A DNA stretch of 64,000 nucleotides, from NCBI RefSeq assembly GCF_003148745.1, contig NZ_QGGU01000005.1:124001-188000 (forward strand), in the 5' to 3' direction. The notes beneath the pieces were generated by a model. That model had not been told where the DNA came from and did not search any database. It saw nothing but the letters and a program-made list of their open reading frames with translations. This DNA comes from Pleionea mediterranea (GTDB lineage Bacteria > Pseudomonadota > Gammaproteobacteria > Enterobacterales > Kangiellaceae). This document shows, one piece after another, positions 36,829-45,838 of this stretch. The position numbers and the translations under genes were made by a program. Positions within the stretch are counted from its first letter, which is position 1; each line of letters opens with the position of its first letter.

Positions 36829-37632
36829 TTATTTTATTATTTTTAACTTTCGAGCCATCAGGGATAAGCGATACCACAATCCCTTCAACCCTTTTGGTAA
36901 TTCGATGGGTGAACGCAAAAGAATAATGGAAATATTATCTTGTCCGCCCTTATTCAATGCCATTCGTAACAGTCTATCGGCGGTAATATCCAGATCAGAC
37001 TGAGCAGAAAAGATAGTGATCATATCTTGCTCGGTCAGCTCTTCCGTCAGGCCGTCACTGCACAATAAGATGACTTGCTCCGGCTCCCACTGATAACGGG
37101 TTGTATCCACCTTAACCTGTTTCAACTCTTTAGAGCCCAGACACTGAGTAATCAAATGCCTTTGCGGATGCGACTTTGACTCTTCCTGGCTGATAAGTCC
37201 GGCAGATAACAAACGCTCCACCAATGAGTGATCCTGTGTCAGCTGTGTTAACCGCTTTTTTTTCGGTTGCCACAGATAACCCCGACTATCACCAACCCAG
37301 TTCATGGAAAACCCACTGCCATTATGCTTTAGAGCAACTGCTGTGGTGCCCATACCGTCCGCGCCCTCACCGCTTTCGGCCGCCTTAAGAATATCAAAAT
37401 GCGCCTGCTGGATAGCCTCAGAAACCGACTTACCGGCGGCACATTCCTGTTTGATACTCTCAATCGCTTGATGACTGGCCACTTCGCCGCACGAATGACC
37501 ACCCATTCCATCAGCCACCACCCAGAGACCTAATTCAGGCTCGCACAGGCAAGAATCCTCATTCAGCTCCCGAACCTTACCCGGATCGGTGCGACAAACA
37601 TACTGCCAGTTTAGTGATTGATTTTGCTCCAC
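36829..37632 (-). CDS. PP2C-type Ser/Thr protein phosphatase
   Basis: 267 residues from GTG 37632. It has the PP2C metal-binding motifs RELNEDS, VVADGMGGH, DGMGTTAVAL, WVGDSRGYL, CSDGLTEELT and GGQDNISIILL. It lacks a signal peptide; the basic, hydrophobic C-terminus may contact the membrane. First gene of the phosphatase-FHA-kinase operon, so it most likely reverses the kinase's phosphorylation. Confidence 0.93.
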   Translation of the reverse strand: MEQNQSLNWQYVCRTDPGKVRELNEDSCLCEPELGLWVVADGMGGHSCGEVASHQAIESIKQECAAGKSVSEAIQQAHFDILKAAESGEGADGMGTTAVALKHNGSGFSMNWVGDSRGYLWQPKKKRLTQLTQDHSLVERLLSAGLISQEESKSHPQRHLITQCLGSKELKQVKVDTTRYQWEPEQVILLCSDGLTEELTEQDMITIFSAQSDLDITADRLLRMALNKGGQDNISIILLRSPIELPKGLKGLWYRLSLMARKLKIIK

Positions 37633-37859
37633 AAACGGGATCCCATTCGAATAACTTATTGTATTTATTAAGCTTAGTGTACGTATTTTAGCTCACGAAT
37701 CAAATTTACCCATAATTGAAGGTTTTATCTATAACAATCGAAAAGTATTTCACAACTTGGTACACGAAACACGATAAACCATAGCGACACGCCCTTGAAT
37801 ATGGGATAATTGCCCTAATTGATTAACTATCAATCGAAATTCTTAAGTTTTTACACATT

Positions 37860-38205
37860 GGGGACGATTTGGCTTCGACGTGGATTACAAAACTTAAGGG
37901 GCATGTCGAGGTGTCAGCGAACCTCGTACCCACTAGCTGAAAATTATAGTCGCAAACGACGATAACTACGCTTTAGCCGCTTAAGGCTAACTGTCGACTC
38001 TGAGTGTCACCGGTAGGAACTCGACAGACATATACGGAGACTCGCGGGTAAGCTTGCTTGTAGCCCAACCGTTAAACTTAAACAAGCTCACCTATTAGCT
38101 CCTGTCCGTCGGAAACTAATAGGTTAAATTAAAGACGAGACTACACATGTAGAACCTTAAGCAGCGGATTTGCGGACGCGGGTTCAATTCCCGCCGTCTC
38201 CACCA
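37860..38205 (+). ncRNA. ssrA: tmRNA
   Basis: 346-base one-piece transfer-messenger RNA for rescue of stalled ribosomes. The 5' end GGGGACGATTTGGCTTCGAC and 3' end GCCGTCTCCACCA form the acceptor stem with encoded CCA. The T-arm loop GGTTCAATTCC is present. The tag frame at 37952-37984 reads ANDDNYALAA followed by TAA. The ALAA end is the degradation signal for ClpXP. The tag wording is common in Gammaproteobacteria. Confidence 0.98.
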
Positions 38206-38212
38206 AATAAAC

Positions 38213-38241
38213 AAGGCTCACCTTCGGGTGGGCCTTTTTTG
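38213..38241 (+). terminator. Terminator of ssrA
   Basis: Stem AAGGCTCACC / GGTGGGCCTT with a TTCG loop followed by a T run, eight bases after the tmRNA CCA end. Confidence 0.88.
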
Positions 38242-38560
38242 TTTGTGGAAACGGTGCGGATGAGAAGCCAAGTAACGGGTTTACGTGTATCGCAAGGTAA
38301 TAGTTGTTCCCGACAACTTCATTACATTCCCACCATCCATGGCGGTCAGAGCGCTACCGAACATCACCGACAAGGTGATGGCCCCCAAGGGGTGAGGCAC
38401 AAGAATGTGCCGAATAATTTCAGCCGCTGTCACATTAAAAATTGCTCTACAGATATTCTTCTATCTATACAACCACAAACTAATTAACACCAATAGCACA
38501 TTAGACGTATGTGTTGAAACAGCTATACTATGTTTCATAGAAAATTAGTATGGACCAATT
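38242..38560. other. Intergenic region with three consecutive hairpins
   Basis: No gene is seen; the 105-codon frame over this region overlaps ssrA and is spurious. Hairpins CATCACC/GGTGATG (38362-38380), CCCC/GGGG (38383-38392) and GGCACA/TGTGCC (38396-38411) follow one another. The 3' flank of ssrA is a frequent island integration site, but no integrase or second ssrA end is present. Confidence 0.4.
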
Positions 38561-39895
38561 ATGATAGTGATAGCTGTTCGAGTTGTTTTCACTTTTCTTG
38601 TTTTAATATTTACGTCTTTTTCTGTTAATGCCGGAAGCAAAGACACTCTTAGTAGCTTAACCTTTGACGAGCTTTTAAGTGTTGAAGTGGGTAAAGGTGG
38701 ACAAGGTGTTTTTGTATCCGAAAGCTATGACGGTTTAAACCAACCGATAAATATTGGTTTGGTACTTCCCGTTAGCAAGTACCCCACTTATTCCACAGAA
38801 TTGATTGCTGCTGCAGACAGTGCCGCAGAAATAATCAATAAACATGGCGGAGTATTGGGTCGCCCTATTGCCATTATACGGGGTGATGATGCGTCCAATA
38901 ATGACATGGCTATGTCCGTTACCAAAGAATTGCTTGATGACTTTAATGCGCAAGTGCTTATAGGCCCTGTTGAGTCCGACCGGGCTCAACAAGTTGCCGA
39001 GCAACTTACCCTGCCCAATGACATTCCATTAATCGCCCCCACCGCCAGTATGAATCAGTTGGTTGAAAATAATTCTCGCGGACTGGTGTATCGATTGATC
39101 GCTTCCAATGCCATGCAAGGAGAAGCCATTGCGAAACATATTGCTCAGCAAAGTCGCCATAAAAAAGTTATCGTAATTCGCACCAAACATGATTACGACA
39201 TAGAACTAACCAATGAAATCATAGATTCATTGAATAAAAAAAATGGAAAGGTTATAGAGCAAATAGTGTTAAGTCGACTGGTCAATTACAAAGAATATAA
39301 TATGAAACCGGTGATTCAAACACTAAAAAATGATAAGCCACAAACTGTCATTGTTATTTTGCCGCAGTTTCAGGCAGTACAAGTACTGGAGCATATAGAG
39401 CAAGCTAACCTATCCATCATGCCACTGTTTATTACCGCCGATCTGGTAAAACCGACCCCCATTATAAATGCTGACCTGCCAGAGATTAAAAAGTGCCTAT
39501 CCATGGTTATCGCAGAGAGCCAACGGGTGGATTACAACGTATTTAAACAGGTTTCAGAAAAGCTGAATCTGGATAGCACTACTTACGACTCAGCTTACTT
39601 TTTCGATTCTGTGTTTATCATGGCTTACGCCAAAATCTACGCGCAACTGAATAAAGTTTCATTTGATGAAGCCATTCTAAAGATCACTGCCGATGGCATT
39701 CAGTTAACCCCAGATGACTTCCATCGCTTTCCCGAACTGGCAACAAAACACACAAGTTTTCAATTTGATGGCGCCAGTGGTCGCACGCATCTTAATAACA
39801 ATGGCCACAATGTGGCCGCAAGCTTGTACTTCTGGTCACCTGAGACAGCGAACAAACCATTGAGAAAATGCGGCAAAGCCAATCGCCAAAGTTGA
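38561..39895 (+). CDS. ABC-type branched-chain amino-acid-like periplasmic binding protein
   Basis: 444 residues. A signal peptide (about 1-24) is followed by an LTFDELLSVEV segment like the N-terminal motif of TonB receptors and some sensor kinases. A Leu/Ile/Val-binding-type fold follows (about 60-420), with IGLVLPVSKYPTYSTELIAA and KHGGVLGRPIAIIRGDDAS. No permease or ATPase genes adjoin it, so it may work as a sensor or with distant components. It is convergent with the siderophore operon, ending seven bases from its last gene. Confidence 0.82.
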   Translation: MIVIAVRVVFTFLVLIFTSFSVNAGSKDTLSSLTFDELLSVEVGKGGQGVFVSESYDGLNQPINIGLVLPVSKYPTYSTELIAAADSAAEIINKHGGVLGRPIAIIRGDDASNNDMAMSVTKELLDDFNAQVLIGPVESDRAQQVAEQLTLPNDIPLIAPTASMNQLVENNSRGLVYRLIASNAMQGEAIAKHIAQQSRHKKVIVIRTKHDYDIELTNEIIDSLNKKNGKVIEQIVLSRLVNYKEYNMKPVIQTLKNDKPQTVIVILPQFQAVQVLEHIEQANLSIMPLFITADLVKPTPIINADLPEIKKCLSMVIAESQRVDYNVFKQVSEKLNLDSTTYDSAYFFDSVFIMAYAKIYAQLNKVSFDEAILKITADGIQLTPDDFHRFPELATKHTSFQFDGASGRTHLNNNGHNVAASLYFWSPETANKPLRKCGKANRQS

Positions 39896-39901
39896 AATCA
39901 T

Positions 39902-41068
39902 TCAGCTCGCGTTTAAACGGTCTGAGCAACTATCAGCTTGCATTTTATTTCTAATAATCTGACGACTAAACTGGATGCCTTTCTCCAAAAGATAATGAAC
40001 CGTTAATGTCAATACAATCATTAAAGGTAACATAAGCATCAATTGCTCAGGCGATAGGGTTTTAAAACCAATCACGCCCATCCCCCAGCAAATCAATGTC
40101 CATTGCAACACATAAATAGACGTGACCCGCACACTGCACCAGCAAAGCAACTGAGTGATTTTATTATCCGGTAGTATTTTTATTAAATGAAACAGTAGCC
40201 ATATACCTACGCCATTTAAACCAATTAAATACAGCGCACCGCCCGGACCAAGGTGAAAGAAGTTATTAAAATGATACTCCGTATTAATGGCGATCAATCC
40301 GACACCACAAGCAATTAATCCAGCACCAGTGATAGCCATCATTTTAAAGGTATACCCCTGATCGTGTTGCCTCTGCACAAATAAGTTTCCAAATAACCGA
40401 CCAAACAATACACAAGCCATCCAGGGAAAAACGGGGAAATAAACCTGATAATTATCACTCCAAAACAAACTGGCTAAATAGCCTAGTCCATTAATGTCTA
40501 AAGTTGCCCCGCGAAGCTCACCGGAAAGCGCAATAATTAACAAACCAAAAACGATAATAAAGCTATTGCTGCTGAGCCACTTATTAAAGATCCCCATAAT
40601 GATTAAAGTTATAGCGGCCATCTGTAAAATATCGCCGGTCAATAACAAGTAAACATATTGAGTAATATTCAATGGCGACTGCCACTGATAAGCCTGAACA
40701 AAACTTTCCGGCATGGTTTGAAACAGTGTGATGGGCACAATAAACTTTAAAAAATTAAGCGCATAAGCAAACGCAAGCAGCAACACACCACGAGAGATCA
40801 ATCCGAATGCAGTATTTCTTGAGGATAATGCCATCGAAAATCCCATTAGTACCAGAAATGCCGCAGTACCTTTTCCCAGCAAGTGTAGCAAATCACCTAT
40901 AACAGATTCGGATTGTGTTAGTTCACTGCCATACATCCAGAGGGTATGTACCATAATCATAACAATTACGGATAATCCTCGTGCGATATCAACCACCTCT
41001 ATACGGTTCTTTTTTAATGACTCATGATTAGACGACGCTTCATTAGTTAACGCTACATTAGAAGACAT
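39902..41068 (-). CDS. DUF1624 / heparan-alpha-glucosaminide N-acetyltransferase-like membrane protein
   Basis: 388 residues with about ten membrane helices. The N-terminal VVDIARGLSVIVMIMVHTLW carries the family's conserved Asp, Arg and His. In eukaryotes the homologue transfers acetyl across the lysosomal membrane; bacterial members are mostly uncharacterised. It is the last gene of the siderophore operon, one base after the FhuF-like gene, so a role in acylating or exporting the siderophore is possible but unproven. Confidence 0.8.
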   Translation of the reverse strand: MSSNVALTNEASSNHESLKKNRIEVVDIARGLSVIVMIMVHTLWMYGSELTQSESVIGDLLHLLGKGTAAFLVLMGFSMALSSRNTAFGLISRGVLLLAFAYALNFLKFIVPITLFQTMPESFVQAYQWQSPLNITQYVYLLLTGDILQMAAITLIIMGIFNKWLSSNSFIIVFGLLIIALSGELRGATLDINGLGYLASLFWSDNYQVYFPVFPWMACVLFGRLFGNLFVQRQHDQGYTFKMMAITGAGLIACGVGLIAINTEYHFNNFFHLGPGGALYLIGLNGVGIWLLFHLIKILPDNKITQLLCWCSVRVTSIYVLQWTLICWGMGVIGFKTLSPEQLMLMLPLMIVLTLTVHYLLEKGIQFSRQIIRNKMQADSCSDRLNAS

Positions 41069-41069
41069 A

Positions 41070-42002
41070 TTAATTTCTCACTTCCGGCTCAATTTCCGGT
41101 TCAATTTTGATTAAGTTTTTATACTTTTTAGCACGAGATAATTTTGGACAGTTTGTGCACATACCCTGTGAGTCGACTTGAAAGTAAAAGCAACAGCTTC
41201 TTCGTATAGGCAGCAATTTGGCTGATTGCCTTTCATCTGTAATAAATGCAATGTTTTTTCTGGATTGCCAGGGCTTTAACCATAGTAGCGCGTATTGCCT
41301 TAAATCCTCATATTCCAGTTTAGCTTGCGATGCCAGTGCCGATAAAACAATGTCCTGTAGCGACATTATTAATAGCTGATATTTAACGTTAAACACCTGA
41401 TGAACCAACTCAGCAATAGAGACTGACCATTGCTTAATCGAATAAGCAGAATGTTCAATTAAAGCTTCTAATGACATATTGTTGTTTCGATATGCTGCAC
41501 CACTAACTGCACCACTCTCTTCAAAATTCTGTTCACTAAGAAGATTAAAGTTAACCGCAGAGACTTCACCATCGATTATTTTTAATGACAATGATTCCGT
41601 GTCTACACAGGATTTCACTTGATGCACTGACGAAACAATGGTGTACACCTGACGCCAAACGAGTTCAGTAAAACAGCGAAATATAGAATACTGCTTTGCT
41701 ATGACTATTTTTTTTGGACAAGAATTTTCTCTACTCTTTTTTTCGATAGCCGGTTTTACATGACTGAGCATACCCTGACATATTTTTGTAAAAACACTGT
41801 CAACCAATAAGGTTGTCATTTGCTCCGTTTTATACCAGTGATTATTATGTTCCAAATCATTTGCACGATAACCATTTCTATCTTTTGGCTGATTACCGTC
41901 ATGAACACAGATCCCATCGACTGTCAGGTTGTAGTATTTTGCTAAGTAATGCGTTAATGCTTCGAGTTTCGAATTATTAACGCTTACAATACATGACGTC
42001 AT
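41070..42002 (-). CDS. FhuF-like siderophore ferric reductase
   Basis: 310 residues. The C-terminal motif RRSCCFYFQVDSQGMCTNCP matches the CC-x10-C-xx-C cluster site of FhuF-type [2Fe-2S] reductases, which release iron from hydroxamate siderophores in the cytoplasm. The N-terminal part is diverged and also Cys-rich. It lies inside the siderophore operon, 49 bases after the synthetase gene. Confidence 0.82.
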   Translation of the reverse strand: MTSCIVSVNNSKLEALTHYLAKYYNLTVDGICVHDGNQPKDRNGYRANDLEHNNHWYKTEQMTTLLVDSVFTKICQGMLSHVKPAIEKKSRENSCPKKIVIAKQYSIFRCFTELVWRQVYTIVSSVHQVKSCVDTESLSLKIIDGEVSAVNFNLLSEQNFEESGAVSGAAYRNNNMSLEALIEHSAYSIKQWSVSIAELVHQVFNVKYQLLIMSLQDIVLSALASQAKLEYEDLRQYALLWLKPWQSRKNIAFITDERQSAKLLPIRRSCCFYFQVDSQGMCTNCPKLSRAKKYKNLIKIEPEIEPEVRN

Positions 42003-42051
42003 TACTTAACTTAGCCTAAGATATATTATCGGCACTATAAGATTACCAGCC

Positions 42052-44517
42052 CTAAGCAACGGACGTTGATCGGTCAAATTGGTCATTTGATTTAACAGCA
42101 ACTTTTGTAATCGACAGTTTATTGTCCTGCTTGATAGACCGATACTTTGCAATGGGATTAACCAGCTCACCTGCAAACTGAAGTGCGCCTGCGGGATCAC
42201 TTAAGTTCACCATTTGTAAATTATTACGCAGTTGCAAACGATTAAGGCAGGAATGATTAAAACTGTCGGCAAAAATATCAAGCTCCTTAAATCGATGAGA
42301 CAATTCTGGCATGGAGGCCTGATACTGATGAATACTGATTGCAACCTGCTGCCAGAAATCATCTTCACTGATCGCGCAATGCTCAACCAATATCGCTGCC
42401 ATAAATCGAAAAACATCATCAAACACATCCGTAAAAATCGACAATATGGCAATATCGTTCGGCATGGTCACTTTAATACGTTCGATCCCTTGTGGTAACT
42501 CCGTATCAGAATTAATCAGACAGATTTCCTCTCCAATGTCTTTCATAATCGCTTTTACCGGACGCCCCTTATCCATCACCAAAATAATATTTTCCCCGTG
42601 TGGCATAAACACCAGATGATGTTTGTACAAACAGTGCAGTAACGGAACAAGATAAGCATTAAAATATTGATGCAACCATTGCTGTACAGTTAAACCCGAT
42701 TGCTTAATCAGCTCAGGCAGTAAGGCGTTGCCTTGCGGATCAATATGCAACAAAGCCGCCATGGTCATTAATTGTTGATCGGGTTTTACTTGAGTAACCG
42801 GACTTTCTCGCCATAGAGCTGACAACATTTTTTTATACTGTGTCTGCTCAACTTTATTCGATTCATAATGAGGATTTCGATAACCAATGGCGGCCACCTC
42901 GCGAAGTATGGTAAAAGAGGTTTGCTGTAAAAACTTATCTTGCTCGACCAGCTCATACACCCAGTCGTTAATTTTAGGCGTCACCGCCATATAGTCGGAA
43001 GATAGTCCGCGCATAAAACCCATATTTAAAATTGATAGTGCTGTTTTTACGTAATGTCGATGCGGACAAGTAAGATTAAAAAACGTTCTGATAGACTGCT
43101 GCGCCTGATACACATCGTTGCCATTGCCCAAGCAAATAATAAACCCTGTGGCAATATCATTAGCAAAAATCATCGAGAGTTTATGAAACCACTGCCACGG
43201 ATGAACTGGAATAAAATAGTAATCTTTGGGATCAGCCGACTGCTGCATAATCGTCTTATTAAACGAAGCAATTAACGTTGGATCAAGCTCAGACTCTAAT
43301 AGTTTTTGATACGGCCATTGCTGATTGTGACTAAAAACGCTTCGTTCCTTGTGGATAGCCAACCAGACAAATCGCACACTTTGTGCAGACTCAGGGGCAT
43401 ACTGTTGATAGTCCATTGCATCAAATCCAATTCGACCATTATTCGCAATAAAGCAGGGATGGCCTTCCGACATATTGCTTTCAATGGTCTGAAAATCCGC
43501 GTGTACCAATTCACGGGAATCCTTCCAGGATTTTACCTGCTTATAGGCTGCACCGTATAAAGTGCTTGAAACTTCTTCAAGGTAAGTCGCCAGTTTATCT
43601 TCAGGAATACCAAGTTGATCATTAAACTCCAAAATAAAATCCACCGCATCCAGATCCATAGGATGATTACTTTGATAGCGCTTTATTGAATCGGCATCGA
43701 TAGACCAATGTTCCAGCGCAAGCAGATTGGCATTAAAATGATAAACCACATCGTCGGTTTGACTGTTTAACTGATATCGTTGATAGGTTTCATGCTCACC
43801 AATACACTTGGGTTGTAATATACGCTCATGACTGAACTCAGAAATAGCTTTACACACCAGATGACGATTCACTTTTCGCCACACCTCCGGCTGCACCATG
43901 TCACAAGCGTTAGCAGGTTTGGAATAAAAACCTGAAAATACCTGACGATCCCCTTTCGCTTTATTGATAGCCAGTTGAAACTGTTTTTTGGTGCAAAAAG
44001 CCAGATAGGCATTTTTGCTTTTTAACTGAACTTCTCTGTCATGAACAAAACCAACGCGGCGATTAAGCTTATGAATTTTAGTATTGCTGCTATCAGGCTC
44101 CACCACTATTCTGTCGGTATTAAAATGATCAAAGATAAACTGCATAGCCTGACAGATGACTTGAAACGAAAAGCCGTGCTGTTTTTCATCGGGCGGCGCA
44201 ATTAAAATATGCATTCCCCGATCATCTTGTTTAACGGCGTTAATATTTGCCAGCTCGGAATGCTCAGGCTCGTATACCTCCAGCAAGAAAGCCGGCTTAT
44301 GATTAACTAACCCCATAAAAATAAAATTACCCGACTGTTTTAACAGTGATTGATACTCTGCGGTAACATTTTCTAATGAAGCATCGAGTAACCCCCAGTA
44401 CTTTGCATAAGGCTGCGTTACCCAGTGATGCAACTGTTTAATATCTCGCTCGATCTCAAAGGGTTTAATGGAAATGTTTCCAATCGGCGTGTTCTTGTCA
44501 GATATAAAATGATTCAT
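42052..44517 (-). CDS. Acyltransferase-NIS siderophore synthetase fusion
   Basis: 821 residues from ATG 44517 (GTG two codons earlier is possible). Residues ~10-185 are an AlcB/RhbD-like GNAT acyltransferase (FEIERDIKQLHHWVTQPYAKYW, split here as two motifs: FEIERDIKQL and HHWVTQPY). Residues ~220-790 are an IucA/IucC-type NIS synthetase with GHPCFIANNGRIGFD, PVHPWQW and the FhuF-like C-terminal part. With one synthetase only, the pathway probably self-condenses one N-hydroxy-N-acyl diamine, as for desferrioxamine, bisucaberin or putrebactin. Acylation and condensation are thus in one chain. Confidence 0.9.
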   Translation of the reverse strand: MNHFISDKNTPIGNISIKPFEIERDIKQLHHWVTQPYAKYWGLLDASLENVTAEYQSLLKQSGNFIFMGLVNHKPAFLLEVYEPEHSELANINAVKQDDRGMHILIAPPDEKQHGFSFQVICQAMQFIFDHFNTDRIVVEPDSSNTKIHKLNRRVGFVHDREVQLKSKNAYLAFCTKKQFQLAINKAKGDRQVFSGFYSKPANACDMVQPEVWRKVNRHLVCKAISEFSHERILQPKCIGEHETYQRYQLNSQTDDVVYHFNANLLALEHWSIDADSIKRYQSNHPMDLDAVDFILEFNDQLGIPEDKLATYLEEVSSTLYGAAYKQVKSWKDSRELVHADFQTIESNMSEGHPCFIANNGRIGFDAMDYQQYAPESAQSVRFVWLAIHKERSVFSHNQQWPYQKLLESELDPTLIASFNKTIMQQSADPKDYYFIPVHPWQWFHKLSMIFANDIATGFIICLGNGNDVYQAQQSIRTFFNLTCPHRHYVKTALSILNMGFMRGLSSDYMAVTPKINDWVYELVEQDKFLQQTSFTILREVAAIGYRNPHYESNKVEQTQYKKMLSALWRESPVTQVKPDQQLMTMAALLHIDPQGNALLPELIKQSGLTVQQWLHQYFNAYLVPLLHCLYKHHLVFMPHGENIILVMDKGRPVKAIMKDIGEEICLINSDTELPQGIERIKVTMPNDIAILSIFTDVFDDVFRFMAAILVEHCAISEDDFWQQVAISIHQYQASMPELSHRFKELDIFADSFNHSCLNRLQLRNNLQMVNLSDPAGALQFAGELVNPIAKYRSIKQDNKLSITKVAVKSNDQFDRSTSVA

Positions 44518-44533
44518 TTGCACATTCCTATTA

Positions 44534-45838
44534 CTAAATACTTTCGGTTTGTGTGGTAAAAGATTGGTTGTTTGCTTTCGAAAAATGTTCTCGATTAATC
44601 ATCAGGAACATTAACAGTGTTAAAACGAACACTATGGCGGACAAATAAAACGGCCAGCTCAAACTGAATTCAGCAACGGTAAAACCGGTCATTAAAGAAG
44701 CAAATATCAACCCTATGTTCTGAAACAGATGAACCTGACTGTAATCTCGAGCAAATTGACTGGGCTTACTTAATTGAAACAGTAACACCTCCAGAGTAAC
44801 CATCACTTGAAACAGTCCCCAACCATAAATCAGGCGACCGATAATCATTAGCCAATCAATGGAAATGCTCTGAATAAGAGTGCCAACAATTGCCCATAAC
44901 ATCGCCAGCGCTATTTTGTGGTAAGACGATAAACGATCACGAAACCGATAGTTTGCCCATAAACCCAACAGCGCCACTAAACCAGGAATGGCATATACCA
45001 GTCCGGCAACAAGGGTACTGTCCCAGTTAGAAATAGATGCCCAGTAACTGGATAAGAAAGGTCGGATAGCAAAAGCAGCAAAGTAAAAAAGTAACGAAAT
45101 CACACCAAGCTGAACCACATACCCGGGTACAGGCAGCGAATGAAACATCCGATTAAGTTTAGTTAACTTGCGCCAGAAAAAAGAAGCATCCGTGCTCACC
45201 ATATCCATTGTCGAAGGAGACTCTTTAGGATTTACTATTGTCCTATTGGTATTGGTATTGGTATTTACCGGATCACGGGCGAACAAGGGGATCGCAAAAC
45301 GTTTAATTAAATAAAGGCAGATAACCACTTGTGTGGCATCACCAGTCGCCATAATCAAATACAAGAATCGGGCATTTACCCAGTCGAGTATCATTCCACC
45401 AATTAACGCGCCGCCAATCGCACCAAAGTGCATCAATACCGCAAATAATCCAGCAATATTAATGCGAGTATCTTGTTGCTCAAGACGCATCACATAGGGA
45501 TATATTAATAAGTAACTTGCTTTAAATACCAGCATTAATTGCGACACTATCCAGAAGCTCACCAGATCTGTCACCAGATAACAGGCAATGCCTAAAGCAC
45601 CGGCAATCACCTGGGTATAAACCCATATATGTACTTCGTTTAGATAACGGGCGACTTTTGCCCATACCGGGAACATCAGCATAACCGTCACACAACAAGT
45701 TGCCACATAATAACCAACATGTTGTGGATCACTGATCATAAAGCTTTCAGCAAAAAACTGCGGATAAAAGGGTAATACCAGCGTGTCACAAATCACTGAT
45801 ATTAACGTTAACGCAATTAACGAAGCTTTTAGATTCAT
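44534..45838 (-). CDS. MFS transporter, likely siderophore exporter
   Basis: 434 residues with about twelve membrane helices of the major facilitator type. The central cytoplasmic loop contains an NTNTNTN run from a hexamer repeat. The ATG overlaps the stop of the monooxygenase gene (ATGA), and the synthetase gene follows within 17 bases, so it belongs to the biosynthesis operon. Export of the finished siderophore is the likely job; uptake is less likely because a TonB receptor system is nearby. Confidence 0.88.
   Translation of the reverse strand: MNLKASLIALTLISVICDTLVLPFYPQFFAESFMISDPQHVGYYVATCCVTVMLMFPVWAKVARYLNEVHIWVYTQVIAGALGIACYLVTDLVSFWIVSQLMLVFKASYLLIYPYVMRLEQQDTRINIAGLFAVLMHFGAIGGALIGGMILDWVNARFLYLIMATGDATQVVICLYLIKRFAIPLFARDPVNTNTNTNRTIVNPKESPSTMDMVSTDASFFWRKLTKLNRMFHSLPVPGYVVQLGVISLLFYFAAFAIRPFLSSYWASISNWDSTLVAGLVYAIPGLVALLGLWANYRFRDRLSSYHKIALAMLWAIVGTLIQSISIDWLMIIGRLIYGWGLFQVMVTLEVLLFQLSKPSQFARDYSQVHLFQNIGLIFASLMTGFTVAEFSLSWPFYLSAIVFVLTLLMFLMINREHFSKANNQSFTTQTESI

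Noticed and set aside
38170-38487. 105-codon plus-strand frame after the tmRNA tag
   Set aside because: Starts inside the tmRNA 3' domain and runs through the ssrA terminator; not a gene.
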